From NCBI RefSeq assembly GCF_001641635.1, contig NZ_LUUB01000022.1, forward strand, positions 151,938 through 215,937: a DNA stretch of 64,000 nucleotides, written 5' to 3'. Position numbers and translations under genes: made by a program. This DNA comes from Bradyrhizobium centrolobii. GTDB lineage: Bacteria; Pseudomonadota; Alphaproteobacteria; Rhizobiales; Xanthobacteraceae. Below the pieces are notes generated by a model. The model was not told the origin of the DNA. It made no database searches and worked only from the letters and a program-made list of their open reading frames with translations. Below are positions 35,801 to 44,191 of this stretch, one piece after another. Positions within the stretch are counted from its first letter, which is position 1. Every line of letters starts with the position of its first letter.

Positions 35801-36334
35801 GGTCGACAGCACCCGTACGATCTCGAGCCCGGCGCGCACCGCGCGCTCGGCATCATCCTCATGCGCAGTCGGATAGCCGAAATAGACCAGGATACCGTCG
35901 CCGACAAAGCGGGCCGCAAAACCTTCATAGTGCTTCACTACGCGGACGCAGGTTTCGCGAAAGCTCGCGATCATGTCGCGCACGTCTTCCGGATCGAACT
36001 GGACCGAGAGCGAGGTTGAATCCACCATGTCACAGAACATGGTGGTGAGCTGACGCCGTTCGGCACCGGCTTCCGTTCGGGCCTGGGGACGCGACGCCGC
36101 GGCCGGCTTCTCCGCCGTTTCGGCCTGGAATAGCGCCGCCTTGGCCCGCTGGAGCCGCTTACGGTCGCCGAGCGGCAGTCCAAGCTCGACCAGATCGGCC
36201 TCGGTCAGGTCAGCCATGACGTCGAGATCGAGGCGGTGCTGCACGAAAAGATCGTTGTAGTGGCCGAGACCAACGCCTTCGAGCCAGCGCTTCAAGGCGC
36301 CTTCCGTTCTCGTGCCCGGCTCTGTCTCCAGCAT
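32861..36334 (-). CDS. SAM-domain / class III cyclase / AAA ATPase / TPR signalling protein
   Basis: The 1157-residue multidomain protein is built from an N-terminal SAM domain (about 12-70), a class III cyclase domain (about 95-275), an AAA/STAND-type ATPase (Walker A GEPGIGKSR at 325-333) and a long helical TPR-rich C-terminal half (about 700-1130). In the cyclase domain Asp102 (FCDMVDS), Asp146 (FVGDG), Asn225 and Arg229 (VNLAARL) are kept. The substrate-specifying Lys before the GD is Arg142, and the partner position is Ser. Its catalytic output is therefore uncertain. It diverges from the NRPS gene and is followed by the methyltransferase-like gene with a 4-bp overlap. Confidence 0.9.
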   Translation of the reverse strand: MLETEPGTRTEGALKRWLEGVGLGHYNDLFVQHRLDLDVMADLTEADLVELGLPLGDRKRLQRAKAALFQAETAEKPAAASRPQARTEAGAERRQLTTMFCDMVDSTSLSVQFDPEDVRDMIASFRETCVRVVKHYEGFAARFVGDGILVYFGYPTAHEDDAERAVRAGLEIVRVLSTARAIEPRGALSHAPAVRIGIATGLVVVGDLVGQGTEERDSAVGETVNLAARLQGLAPPNGVVISSSTQSLIKGKFDYRNLGVHALKGISEKAQAWHVVRASRVETRFAAAMGTRLTPLVNREEEIALLTGRWQQAKEGDGQVVVKFGEPGIGKSRIVQEIFERIAGDRHGHVSFQCSPYHTSTAFYPFIEQLKFSLGLDREDASAATVANLETAIAAAHGDVEQVTPLLAALLSIPTGDRYPSLDLSPQQQKDATVAALVNHLLGLARDMPLVIALEDLHWIDPTSREVVDLLVDRAQNRPILVIITARSEFQPSWNAHSHITTLVLNRLSRQLRATMVERVAGRELPKEVVEEIIVKTDGVPLFLEELTKTVLESNVLTERHGRYVLSGPWRQLAIPATLTDSLMARLDRMGPFKRIAQIGATIGREFSYETLHAVANTPAEQIEAALNHLEGAGLIVRRGHPPDALYSFKHVMIQNAAHASLLHSERRKLHSRIAQVLAEMYPEKTDREPELLAHHLTESGQSEGAASFWLKAGKQAAKSGANLEAIGHLRRGLGVVQANPRMQGADEIELELRIALGNALIAAKGYAVQEVEENYTRALELGQQLDDEEKAFAATRGLWVCHFIRADLTRAHDLSVELLKFAKRERLNERAQPAQQTGYLIEAHRAIAMTMLYRGRFAASQHHLHRCINLYSPDLHSDLMERHGTDPGVVSLSYLGYLLWFLGRPDAARQHSEQAIANAEKIRHPFTLAFALVFGAYLCQHLRDVEGTRDHANRAMIIATEHNFLHWKQQAAILRGWALTQLGETDEGLSQMRFGLDEYEAMDSWLAGCWFRCLLAEAYAKVGLREAALRALDGALATARRTGDHSYLAEVYRLQGEITLSDGNPASVQEAEDLFGLSLETARKQGALSWELRTAVSLARLSQDAGRREHASLLLAPIVGRFSEGFLTPDLKLAMQLMNELGADVPTDRHRVDPVR

Positions 36335-36469
36335 GGTGATTCTGCCCGACCATCACTCCGTCGAAGCGCTTAAGGTCCCTCAACCACAGATTTTGGGGCC
36401 TAAACTTCACCTCAGACTGGACGCGTTCCCTAAGTTCTTGGAAGAATAGCCCAATCAGACCAAAAAGGA

Positions 36470-39400
36470 ATGGCGTTGTCGGACATTACATCCGTAACGG
36501 GACCGATAGGCACGGGCGAAACGACGGCCTTTGCCTGTGTCGGCGACTTTCTGGAATTCTATGCACGGAAGACGCCGGCAGCGCCCGCCCTTCTCGCACC
36601 CGGCCGGCCGCCCCTCAACCACGGCGAACTCGGGGTCTGGACCCGGCATCTGGTCCGCACGCTGCGCGGTCTTGGCGTTGCGCCTGCCGACCGCATCGCG
36701 GTTGCGCTGCCGCGCGGCGCCGACGGCGCACTGGCAATGATCGCGGTCGCGGCGGCCTGCGCCTGCATTCCCGTCAATCCCGATCTGACAGCGGACGAGT
36801 TGCAACGCTATTTCAGCGAATTGAAGCTCACGGCGCTCGTCACGCGATCCGACATGAACTCGCCGAGCCGCGATGTGGCAAAGGCGCTCGGCATCGCGGT
36901 GATCGATTTCGTGCCGGGGCCGCAGGACAATCTCGGCGGCGGCGAATTCACTGGCCCGAGCATCGGTCCGGTCAGCACCAACGGCGTCTCGCGCGCCGAC
37001 GACGACGCGTTCATCCTGCTGACCTCAGGCACGGCGGCGCGGCCGAAAATGGTGCCGCTGACGCATCGCAACGTGTGCCTGTCCGCCTATAACGCCGGCC
37101 GCGTGCTGTCGCTCACCGCCCACGACCGCTTGCTCAACGTCCTGCCGCTGTTTCATGCGCATGGGTTGATCTCGGGCCTCCTGACCGCCTTGGCCGCAGG
37201 ATCGAGCGTGATCTGCACCAGCGGCTTCGACGCAGCGTCCTTCTTCGGCTGGATGCGGACGCTGCAGCCGACCTGGTACACGGCGGTACCGACCATCCAT
37301 CGCGCACTGCTGACGGCCGCCGAGCAGGATCCGGACCGCGCCCGGTCGTCATCGCTGCGCGTGATCCGCTCGGCCTCGGCCTCGCTCGCGCCCGCGATCC
37401 TCGAAGGGCTGGAGGCGACCTTCGGCGTTCCCGTGCTCGAGACCTACGGTATGACCGAGGCGGCCTCGCAGATCGCGGCCAATCCGTTCGAGCTGCGCAA
37501 GGTCGGCTCGGTCGGCCGCGCCGCGGGCCCTGAGATCGCGATCATGGACGAGGCTGGCCGCGCATGCGCGAGCGGCGTGCATGGCGAGATCATGCTGCGG
37601 GGTGAGAACATCACCCGCGGCTATTACAATGACGAAGCGGCCACCCGGTCCGCATTCCGCAATGGCTGGTTTCGGACCGGCGATCTCGGCTATCTCGATG
37701 CCGACGGCTATCTCTTCATCGTCGGCCGCATCAAGGACGTCATCAACCGCGGCGGACAGAAGGTCTCGCCGCTCGAGGTGGAAGAGGTCCTCTTGAGCCA
37801 TCCGGCCGTGCTGGAGGCCGGCGTCTTCGCAGTTCCGCACCCAAAGCTCGGCGAGAACGTCGCGGCCGTCGTGGTGCTGCGACCTGAGTCCAATACAACA
37901 TCCGACCAGCTTCGCCAGTTCACGCGAAAGCGGCTCGCCGCCTACAAGGTGCCGAGCCTGATCCGCAGCGTGGCGGCGCTGCCGAAGGGCGCGAGCGGCA
38001 AGGTCAAGCGCAACGCGCTGGCCGGGCTGATTGCGACGGCCGCCGACGGCGGCGAGACGCAGCTACCGCGCAACGCGCTGGAGACCCAGCTTGCGGAGAT
38101 CTGGGCCGGTCTCCTCGAGCTTCCGCAAGTTGGCATCGACCAGGACGTCTTTGCGCTCGGAGCGGACTCGCTCGCGGTGACGCAGATGCGCTCTCGCCTG
38201 CGCGAGCGCTTCGACGTCGATTTCTCGTTCGAGGACATCTTCGATTGCGCCACGGTGGCGGCGCTTGCGGCCCGGCTCCAGACCGCCGCGAGCCGCCGCG
38301 AGGTGACGCTGCCGACATGGCAACACGCCGCTGATGACCATGCGCCGCTGTCGTTCCAGCAGCAGCGGATGTACCTGCTGTCGCGGTTCGATCCGACGCG
38401 CTACAATTATAATGTCGTCGAGGTGGCGCTGCTCACGGGCCAGATCGACGTCGCAGCGCTTGAAGCGAGTATCGCAGCGATCTGCGAGCGCCACGACGTG
38501 CTGCGCTCGGTCTTCGTCGAACAGCGCGGCGAACCGGTGCAGCGGGCGGTCCGATCGGCGCCGCACTTCGAACGGATAAAGCTCAGGCTTTGCCCGAAAG
38601 ACAAACGGATCGCAACGGTCCGGCGCGAGGCGCTCAAGCTCGCGCAATATCCATTCGATCTCGCGCGCGAGCCGCCGCTCAAGGTTACGCTGCTCTCATT
38701 CGACAGGACCAGCCACGCGCTGGTGGTCAACATCCATCACCTCGTCACCGACGGCTGGTCGCAGCGGCTGTTCTGGGAGGAGCTTGCCGCGCATTATTCC
38801 GCCGCACGCAAGAAGAACGTGGCTGCGCTGCCCGCACCAACCTTTAGGTATCGCGACTTTGCGCTCTGGCAGCAAAGCTGGGGACAGACGCCGGCGGCGA
38901 AGGAGCAGCTCGACTATTGGCGGACCCAGCTCGATGGCGTCACCACGCTGCCGCTGCGGACCGACCGGCCGCGGCCGCAGGTCTGGAGCGGTCACGGCGC
39001 CCGCCATTATCTCGAATTCTCAAAGAGCCTCTCGGCCGATCTGAGATCGCTCAGCCAGGACCAGGGCGTCACGCCCTTCATGACCCTGCTCGCGGTCTTG
39101 CAGTGCCTGTTGTTCCGCCGCACCGGACATGAGGACGTGGCGACCGGCTCGCTGATCGCGAACCGCAACCAGATCGAGAGCGAGCGCTTGATCGGTCTGT
39201 TCGCCAACACGCTCATTCTGCGCAACGATTTTGGCGGCGACCCGACTTTCGGCGAACTCCTGCGGCGCGTTCGCCAGGTCACGTTGGATGCCTACCGCAA
39301 CCAGGACCTTCCGATCGAGGAGGTGCTGCGGGCGTTGCAGATCGCGCGAAGGACTGATGGCAATCCACTGTTCCGGATCATGTTCATCCTCCAGAACGCC

Positions 39401-42400
39401 TCGATCGAGGCTGCGCGCTTCCCCGGCCTGTCGACCCGCCGGCTGGAGGTCGACCCAAAGGTTGCGCGCTTCGACATCACGCTCGAACTGGTCGAGGCCG
39501 ACGGCCGCTTCACGGGCTTCTTCGAATACGCGACCGATTTGTTCGACGCGGTGACGATCGAAGAGATGGCCGCGCAGTTGAAAACCCTGCTCAAGGCCGC
39601 CATCGCCAATCCGGAGCAGCGCGTCTCGCGCCTGCCGTTCCTGACGGCGGCAGAGCGCCGGAAATTGCTGGCCATCGGCAACGGCGTGCCAGCCAATTTC
39701 GTGGGCCGAGGCAACCTGTGCGAACGCTTCGACCGGCAAGCCAAGCGAACGCCAAACGCCGTGGCCGTGTCCGACGGACGCGTATCCCTGAGTTTTCGCG
39801 AACTGGCCCGCCGGAGCCAGGCGATCGCGCGCCGGCTGGCGCGTGAGGGCGTCGGCGCCGAGACGGTCGTCGCGCTGCTTGCGCGCCGCGGTCCGGACCT
39901 GCTCGCCGCCATGATCGCCGTGCAGCGGGTGGGCGCGGCGTTCCTGAACCTCGAGCCCGGCCAGCCGCCGGCTCGCCTCGCAACCATCCTCGGATCGAGC
40001 TGCGCCCGCGTGCTGCTGACGGCGCGGGCGCAGTCTGCGATGGTCGAAGCGCTGCTCGAGCCGCTGGTCGAGCGAATCCGGGTGGCTGAGCTCGAAGACG
40101 CAATCACGCTCGGATCGACCAAGCCGGCCCGCGCAGCGCGACGCGCTGCCGCAAGCCTTGCCTATCTCATCTACACGTCCGGCTCCTCAGGTACCCCGAA
40201 GGGCGTCATGATCGAGCAGCGGGGATTGTCGAACCATCTGGCGTCGCTCATTTCCGAGCTCGGCCTCTCGGCGCGGGACGTCATCGCACAGACCGCGCCG
40301 CAGAGTTTTGTGATCTCGGTCTGGCAATTCCTGGCCGGCCCGATGGTCGGCGCGCGCGTCCATGTCTGCGATAGCGAGATCGTGCAGGATCCGATCCTGC
40401 TCGCGCGGGAGATCGAGCGCGAGCGGATTACGGTACTCGAGATCGTTCCCTCGCTCTTGCGCATCATCCTCGAACGGATGGACGAAGCCCCCATTCTTGG
40501 CGCCTTCTCGAAACTGCGGCTGCTGATTTCGACCGGCGAACCGCTGCCCATCGATCTCTGCCGTGCCTGGTTCGCCCACTGTCCCAAGGTGCCACTGGTC
40601 AACGCCTATGGCGCGTCGGAATGCTCCGACGACGTCTCGCTGCATCGTCTGACCAGGGCGCCGGCGGCGGCGACGACCAACGTCCCGGTCGGCGCACCGC
40701 TGCCCAACACCCAACTCTACGTGCTCGATGCGAACCTCGAGCCGCAACCGGTCGGCGTCGTCGGCGAGCTGTGCATCGGCGGCGCCGGCGTCAGCCGCGG
40801 TTACATCAACGATCCTGCGCAGAGCAGGCAACGCTTCCTGCCCGATCCGTTCGCGCGCCAGGCCGGCGCGCGGCTGTACAGAACCGGCGATCTCGCCCGG
40901 CGCCGAGCCGACGGGACGATCGAATGCCTCGGCCGCGCCGACCACCAGGTCAAGCTTCGCGGCTATCGCATCGAGCTCAAGGAGGTCGAGAACACGCTCG
41001 CCGAACATCCGGCTGTGCGCGCCGGCATCGTCGAGCCCCGCCGTGACGGAAGCGGCGATGTCAGGCTGATCGCCCATATCGTCGCCGGTGCGGGCTATCA
41101 GATCAGCGCCAATGAGCTGCGCAACTTCCTGAAAGGCCGGCTGCCGCGCCATGCCGTCCCCTCGGCGTTCCTGTTCCTGGAGCAGGTGCCGCTCAACGCC
41201 CATGGCAAGATCGACCGGTCCGCCTTGCTCGGGCCGGCGCAAGAGGAGCCCTCCCCGACGGATACCGCCGTGCCGGCGCGCCGCTTCACTGAAAAGGTCC
41301 TGTCCGACATCTGGATCGACCTGCTGAAGGTCGAGAGCCTTGGGGTCACCGACAATTTCTTCGATCTCGGCGGCCATTCGCTGCTGGCGGGCCAAGCCAT
41401 GGCGCGCGTGGCCCGCGCGATCGGCGTGTCGCTGCCGATCAAGACGATCTTCGAGGCGCCGACGGTCGAAGAGCTCGCCCGGCGCGTCGATGAGGCCGTG
41501 GCGACGAAGCCGCGCAAGCCCGCCGCAAGCGTCCCCCGATTCGCCGAAAGCAGCCTTCCCACGCTGTCGATCGCACAGGACCAGATGATGCGGATCGAGC
41601 AGAACCTGCCCGACCTGCCGCTGTTCAACCTGCCCTTCGCATTCCGTCTCCAGGGTTCGCTTGATGTGGCCGCCCTGTCGCATGCGCTGGACGACATGGT
41701 CAGCCGGCACGAATCACTGCGGACAACGTTCGGCTGGAACGGCGATGAGCCCGTCAGCCGCATCGCCGCCGCCGGCACGCTCGGTTCTGTGCTCGCGGTC
41801 GAAGCCATCGGCAATGGGCGGCGAGCGAACGACAGGCGCCTCAAGACGCTCCAGCTCAGGAAAATCAAGCTGCTGGCCGAGCAGGAGGCTGTTACCCCGA
41901 TCGACACGACGCGAGCGCCGCTGCTGCGGGCGCGGCTGTTGAGACTGGAGGCCGATGATCACGTGCTGCTGCTGACGCTGCATCATGCGATTGCCGACGG
42001 CTGGTCGATCGGTGTGCTGTTCGAGGAATTGTCGACCCGCTATGCCGCGCGGTCCGGACGGCCATCCGGTTCGCTGCCGAAATTGCCGCTCGCGTTCTCC
42101 GACTTCGCGCGCTGGCAGCGCTGGTGGTGCGGCACTGATGCGGCGCGCCGGGCGGCCGCCGATTGGGTGGAGCATCTGCGCGACGCAGCTCCCGTCTTCG
42201 ATGACGAGGCAAGCCCAGGCGTGTCGACAAGTCACCATCCGGTCAGCCTGGAGCGCGAGCTGATCGCCCGGCTCACCGCGTTTGCCGGCCAGCAGAACGG
42301 CACGCTGTTCATGGTTCTCCTCACGGGATTGAAGGCGCTGCTGCAGGCGCGGACCGGGCGCACCGACATCTCGATCGCCACCGCCATGGCGAACCGCACC

Positions 42401-42904
42401 CAGCCGGACACCGACGGGATCGTCGGCCCGTTCGAGAACACGGTGATCATTCGCACCCGAATCGCGCCGGAGCTGTCGTTCGCACAGGCTTTCGCGCTGA
42501 TACGCCAGAGCGTGCTTGATGCGCATGCGCGGCAGGAGCTGCCGTTCAACATCCTGGCCGACCATCTGCAGCAGAAGGGAATCAATCCGGCCGAGCTGAT
42601 CCAGGTCTATTTCACGCTGCAGAATCCGCTGCGTCGGCCGCTCGATCTGCCCGATATCGCGGTGCGATCGATCGGAAACATCGCGCGCGAGGGCCAGCCG
42701 GTGCTGCCGATCGACCAGACCTTTCTGTCACTGATGCTGAAGGAGCGGCCGACCGGCATCACCGGGTCATGCAACTACAAGGGCGAGCTGCTCGACGGTC
42801 GGATGGTCGGCGAATGGATGGAGGATCTCGTCGCGCTGCTGACGGTGGCCGTGGCGCAACCCAACACGCCGCTCAGCCGATTGCTCAGTCGCAGGGCGGC
42901 CTGA
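36470..42904 (+). CDS. Nonribosomal peptide synthetase, acyl-ligase/PCP/C/A/PCP/C
   Basis: The 2144-residue synthetase has this domain order: an acyl-CoA-ligase-like adenylation domain (about 15-520; LLTSGTAARPK near 184-193, GRIKDVINRGGQK, GASGKVK), PCP1 (GADSL, Ser567), a condensation domain with HHLVTDG (756-762), a second A domain (about 1081-1580; YTSGSSGTPKG near 1234), PCP2 (GGHSL, Ser1637) and a C-terminal condensation domain with HHAIADG (1838-1844). There is no thioesterase, reductase or epimerase domain. The first module probably loads a carboxylic acid, giving an acyl-amino-acid product released by the last C domain. AAAGGA abuts ATG 36470 and is better spaced for TTG 36476. A PPTase is downstream. 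The product is unknown. Confidence 0.93.
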   Translation: MALSDITSVTGPIGTGETTAFACVGDFLEFYARKTPAAPALLAPGRPPLNHGELGVWTRHLVRTLRGLGVAPADRIAVALPRGADGALAMIAVAAACACIPVNPDLTADELQRYFSELKLTALVTRSDMNSPSRDVAKALGIAVIDFVPGPQDNLGGGEFTGPSIGPVSTNGVSRADDDAFILLTSGTAARPKMVPLTHRNVCLSAYNAGRVLSLTAHDRLLNVLPLFHAHGLISGLLTALAAGSSVICTSGFDAASFFGWMRTLQPTWYTAVPTIHRALLTAAEQDPDRARSSSLRVIRSASASLAPAILEGLEATFGVPVLETYGMTEAASQIAANPFELRKVGSVGRAAGPEIAIMDEAGRACASGVHGEIMLRGENITRGYYNDEAATRSAFRNGWFRTGDLGYLDADGYLFIVGRIKDVINRGGQKVSPLEVEEVLLSHPAVLEAGVFAVPHPKLGENVAAVVVLRPESNTTSDQLRQFTRKRLAAYKVPSLIRSVAALPKGASGKVKRNALAGLIATAADGGETQLPRNALETQLAEIWAGLLELPQVGIDQDVFALGADSLAVTQMRSRLRERFDVDFSFEDIFDCATVAALAARLQTAASRREVTLPTWQHAADDHAPLSFQQQRMYLLSRFDPTRYNYNVVEVALLTGQIDVAALEASIAAICERHDVLRSVFVEQRGEPVQRAVRSAPHFERIKLRLCPKDKRIATVRREALKLAQYPFDLAREPPLKVTLLSFDRTSHALVVNIHHLVTDGWSQRLFWEELAAHYSAARKKNVAALPAPTFRYRDFALWQQSWGQTPAAKEQLDYWRTQLDGVTTLPLRTDRPRPQVWSGHGARHYLEFSKSLSADLRSLSQDQGVTPFMTLLAVLQCLLFRRTGHEDVATGSLIANRNQIESERLIGLFANTLILRNDFGGDPTFGELLRRVRQVTLDAYRNQDLPIEEVLRALQIARRTDGNPLFRIMFILQNASIEAARFPGLSTRRLEVDPKVARFDITLELVEADGRFTGFFEYATDLFDAVTIEEMAAQLKTLLKAAIANPEQRVSRLPFLTAAERRKLLAIGNGVPANFVGRGNLCERFDRQAKRTPNAVAVSDGRVSLSFRELARRSQAIARRLAREGVGAETVVALLARRGPDLLAAMIAVQRVGAAFLNLEPGQPPARLATILGSSCARVLLTARAQSAMVEALLEPLVERIRVAELEDAITLGSTKPARAARRAAASLAYLIYTSGSSGTPKGVMIEQRGLSNHLASLISELGLSARDVIAQTAPQSFVISVWQFLAGPMVGARVHVCDSEIVQDPILLAREIERERITVLEIVPSLLRIILERMDEAPILGAFSKLRLLISTGEPLPIDLCRAWFAHCPKVPLVNAYGASECSDDVSLHRLTRAPAAATTNVPVGAPLPNTQLYVLDANLEPQPVGVVGELCIGGAGVSRGYINDPAQSRQRFLPDPFARQAGARLYRTGDLARRRADGTIECLGRADHQVKLRGYRIELKEVENTLAEHPAVRAGIVEPRRDGSGDVRLIAHIVAGAGYQISANELRNFLKGRLPRHAVPSAFLFLEQVPLNAHGKIDRSALLGPAQEEPSPTDTAVPARRFTEKVLSDIWIDLLKVESLGVTDNFFDLGGHSLLAGQAMARVARAIGVSLPIKTIFEAPTVEELARRVDEAVATKPRKPAASVPRFAESSLPTLSIAQDQMMRIEQNLPDLPLFNLPFAFRLQGSLDVAALSHALDDMVSRHESLRTTFGWNGDEPVSRIAAAGTLGSVLAVEAIGNGRRANDRRLKTLQLRKIKLLAEQEAVTPIDTTRAPLLRARLLRLEADDHVLLLTLHHAIADGWSIGVLFEELSTRYAARSGRPSGSLPKLPLAFSDFARWQRWWCGTDAARRAAADWVEHLRDAAPVFDDEASPGVSTSHHPVSLERELIARLTAFAGQQNGTLFMVLLTGLKALLQARTGRTDISIATAMANRTQPDTDGIVGPFENTVIIRTRIAPELSFAQAFALIRQSVLDAHARQELPFNILADHLQQKGINPAELIQVYFTLQNPLRRPLDLPDIAVRSIGNIAREGQPVLPIDQTFLSLMLKERPTGITGSCNYKGELLDGRMVGEWMEDLVALLTVAVAQPNTPLSRLLSRRAA

Positions 42905-43054
42905 CAAATATCCCGCCTCCTCCGGAGCGAAAAAACCGTTCACCCGCCAAAGCTGTGAATGCTCAAGTTGCATCTTGATTATTTGGCGCTACCGCGCAAC
43001 ATTATTCCCGCGTTTTTGATTTAGACTATTATTTTCAAACCGGGGGAGTGCGTT

Positions 43055-43225
43055 ATGGGTTTCATCAAATTTACCAAGGGCACCTCGCTGAGCGACAAGG
43101 ACCGCAAGTCGCTGCAAAGGCTGCTGAAGGACGAGAGGAAGAAGCTTCAGGCCGCGCTGAAGGACGTCGACGCCAGCCTTTCGATGCTGGGAGCGGCCAA
43201 GAAGAAGGCCAAGAAGAAGAAATAA
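43055..43225 (+). CDS. 56-residue Lys-rich small protein in the NRPS locus
   Basis: This short frame has a strong GGGGGAG ribosome site at 43042-43047 and an AT-rich upstream region suited to a promoter. It encodes MGFIKFTKGTSLSDKDRKSL, a charged helix (QRLLKDERKKLQAALKDVDA) that could form a coiled coil, and a tail of SLSMLGAAKKKAKKKK. About one third of the residues are basic. It has no signal peptide, no Cys and no resemblance to MbtH proteins. It sits 150 bp after the NRPS stop and 234 bp before the PPTase on the same strand. I do not recognise the family; nucleic-acid or polyanion binding by the Lys tail is a guess. Confidence 0.65.
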   Translation: MGFIKFTKGTSLSDKDRKSLQRLLKDERKKLQAALKDVDASLSMLGAAKKKAKKKK

Positions 43226-43459
43226 GGCTCGTCGGCTGGGACGCGGCACGAATCTTCGGACCTTACTTTTCGGCCATGGGCCGCTCGCCTGTCGAGTTGA
43301 GGGGCTCGCACAAGCTTGCGCCTGTAAACCGGCCTGCAAATCGACAAGAATTTGCCCGGGTGGACCGCTAAGAGCGGTCCGCTCAGTTGATTCTTTCTCA
43401 GTTGATTCTTGCGTCGCGGCCTGGGGATTGGCCTCCGCCCGACGCGAAGGGCCCAATTG
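43226..43459. other. Intergenic stretch between the Lys-rich peptide and the PPTase
   Basis: No gene is supported in these 234 bp. A nearby direct repeat, CAGTTGATTCTT, occurs twice in succession around 43384 and 43399. The PPTase ribosome site (GAAGGG) lies at the end. Confidence 0.45.
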
Positions 43460-44191
43460 ATGGCGAACGACGGAATTGAACTGTTTGTCGGACTGATCGA
43501 GAGCATCGATACGCCGGGCGCGGTCGATGCCTGCCGGCGCTTGCTCTCGGTCGACGAACGAGCGCGTGCCGAGCGCTTCATGTTCGAGCGGCATCGGCGG
43601 CAATACATTTTTGCGCACGCCATGTTGCGCCTGGCGCTGTCGCACGTCGCGCCCAATGTCGCCCCCTCCGATTGGTCCTTCTCCACCGGCCGCTACGGGC
43701 GGCCCTTTGTCGCAGCACCTGCCACCTCGACCGCCCTGCATTTCAGCCTGTCCCATGCCGACGGCTGCGTCGCCTGTGTCGTATCTCGACACGAGGCCGT
43801 CGGCGTCGACGTCGAGACCGTGTCGCGGCGCGTCGCGCCGCTGTCCACGGCGCTGCGCTTCTTCGCGCCGGAAGAGGTCGAGACGTTGCGCGGATTGCCG
43901 GAGCCCGATGCCATCCAGCGCTTCTTCGACTATTGGACCTTGAAGGAGGCCTATCTGAAGGCCAGGGGTTTCGGGCTCAACCTGCCGCTCGACGGTTTCG
44001 CGATGCAGGTGTCGCAAAAGGCCATCGAGATCAGCTTCAAGCCCGATATCGCCGACGATCCCCATGGCTGGTGCTTCTCGCTGAGCTCGCCATCGCCCTC
44101 GCATCGCCTGGCGATCGCCGACGGCTCCCGTGCGGCCGGTGGTCTTCCGATCAGCCGTCACGCCTGGCCGCTCCAGGAAGCGGCCGAGTGA
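43460..44191 (+). CDS. Sfp-type 4'-phosphopantetheinyl transferase
   Basis: PPTase of 243 residues that transfers phosphopantetheine from CoA to carrier-protein Ser, here presumably Ser567 and Ser1637 of the NRPS. The motifs are FSLSHADG (95-102), VGVDVE with Mg-binding Asp117 and Glu119, and WTLKEAYLKARG (159-170) with catalytic Glu163 and Lys167. The length fits Sfp/Gsp enzymes. ATG 43460 is preferred over the longer frame from 43409. It overlaps the monooxygenase gene downstream by four bases (GTGA). Confidence 0.93.
   Translation: MANDGIELFVGLIESIDTPGAVDACRRLLSVDERARAERFMFERHRRQYIFAHAMLRLALSHVAPNVAPSDWSFSTGRYGRPFVAAPATSTALHFSLSHADGCVACVVSRHEAVGVDVETVSRRVAPLSTALRFFAPEEVETLRGLPEPDAIQRFFDYWTLKEAYLKARGFGLNLPLDGFAMQVSQKAIEISFKPDIADDPHGWCFSLSSPSPSHRLAIADGSRAAGGLPISRHAWPLQEAAE

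Noticed and set aside
32798..36019. 1073-codon open frame on the plus strand
   Set aside because: It is an exact antisense mirror of the cyclase-AAA-TPR gene in GC-rich DNA. The translation is rich in Arg, His and Gln with no domain, whereas the minus-strand protein has clear motifs.
40187..41710. 507-codon open frame on the minus strand inside the NRPS
   Set aside because: It is a shadow of the A2-PCP2 region, where all NRPS motifs are intact on the plus strand.
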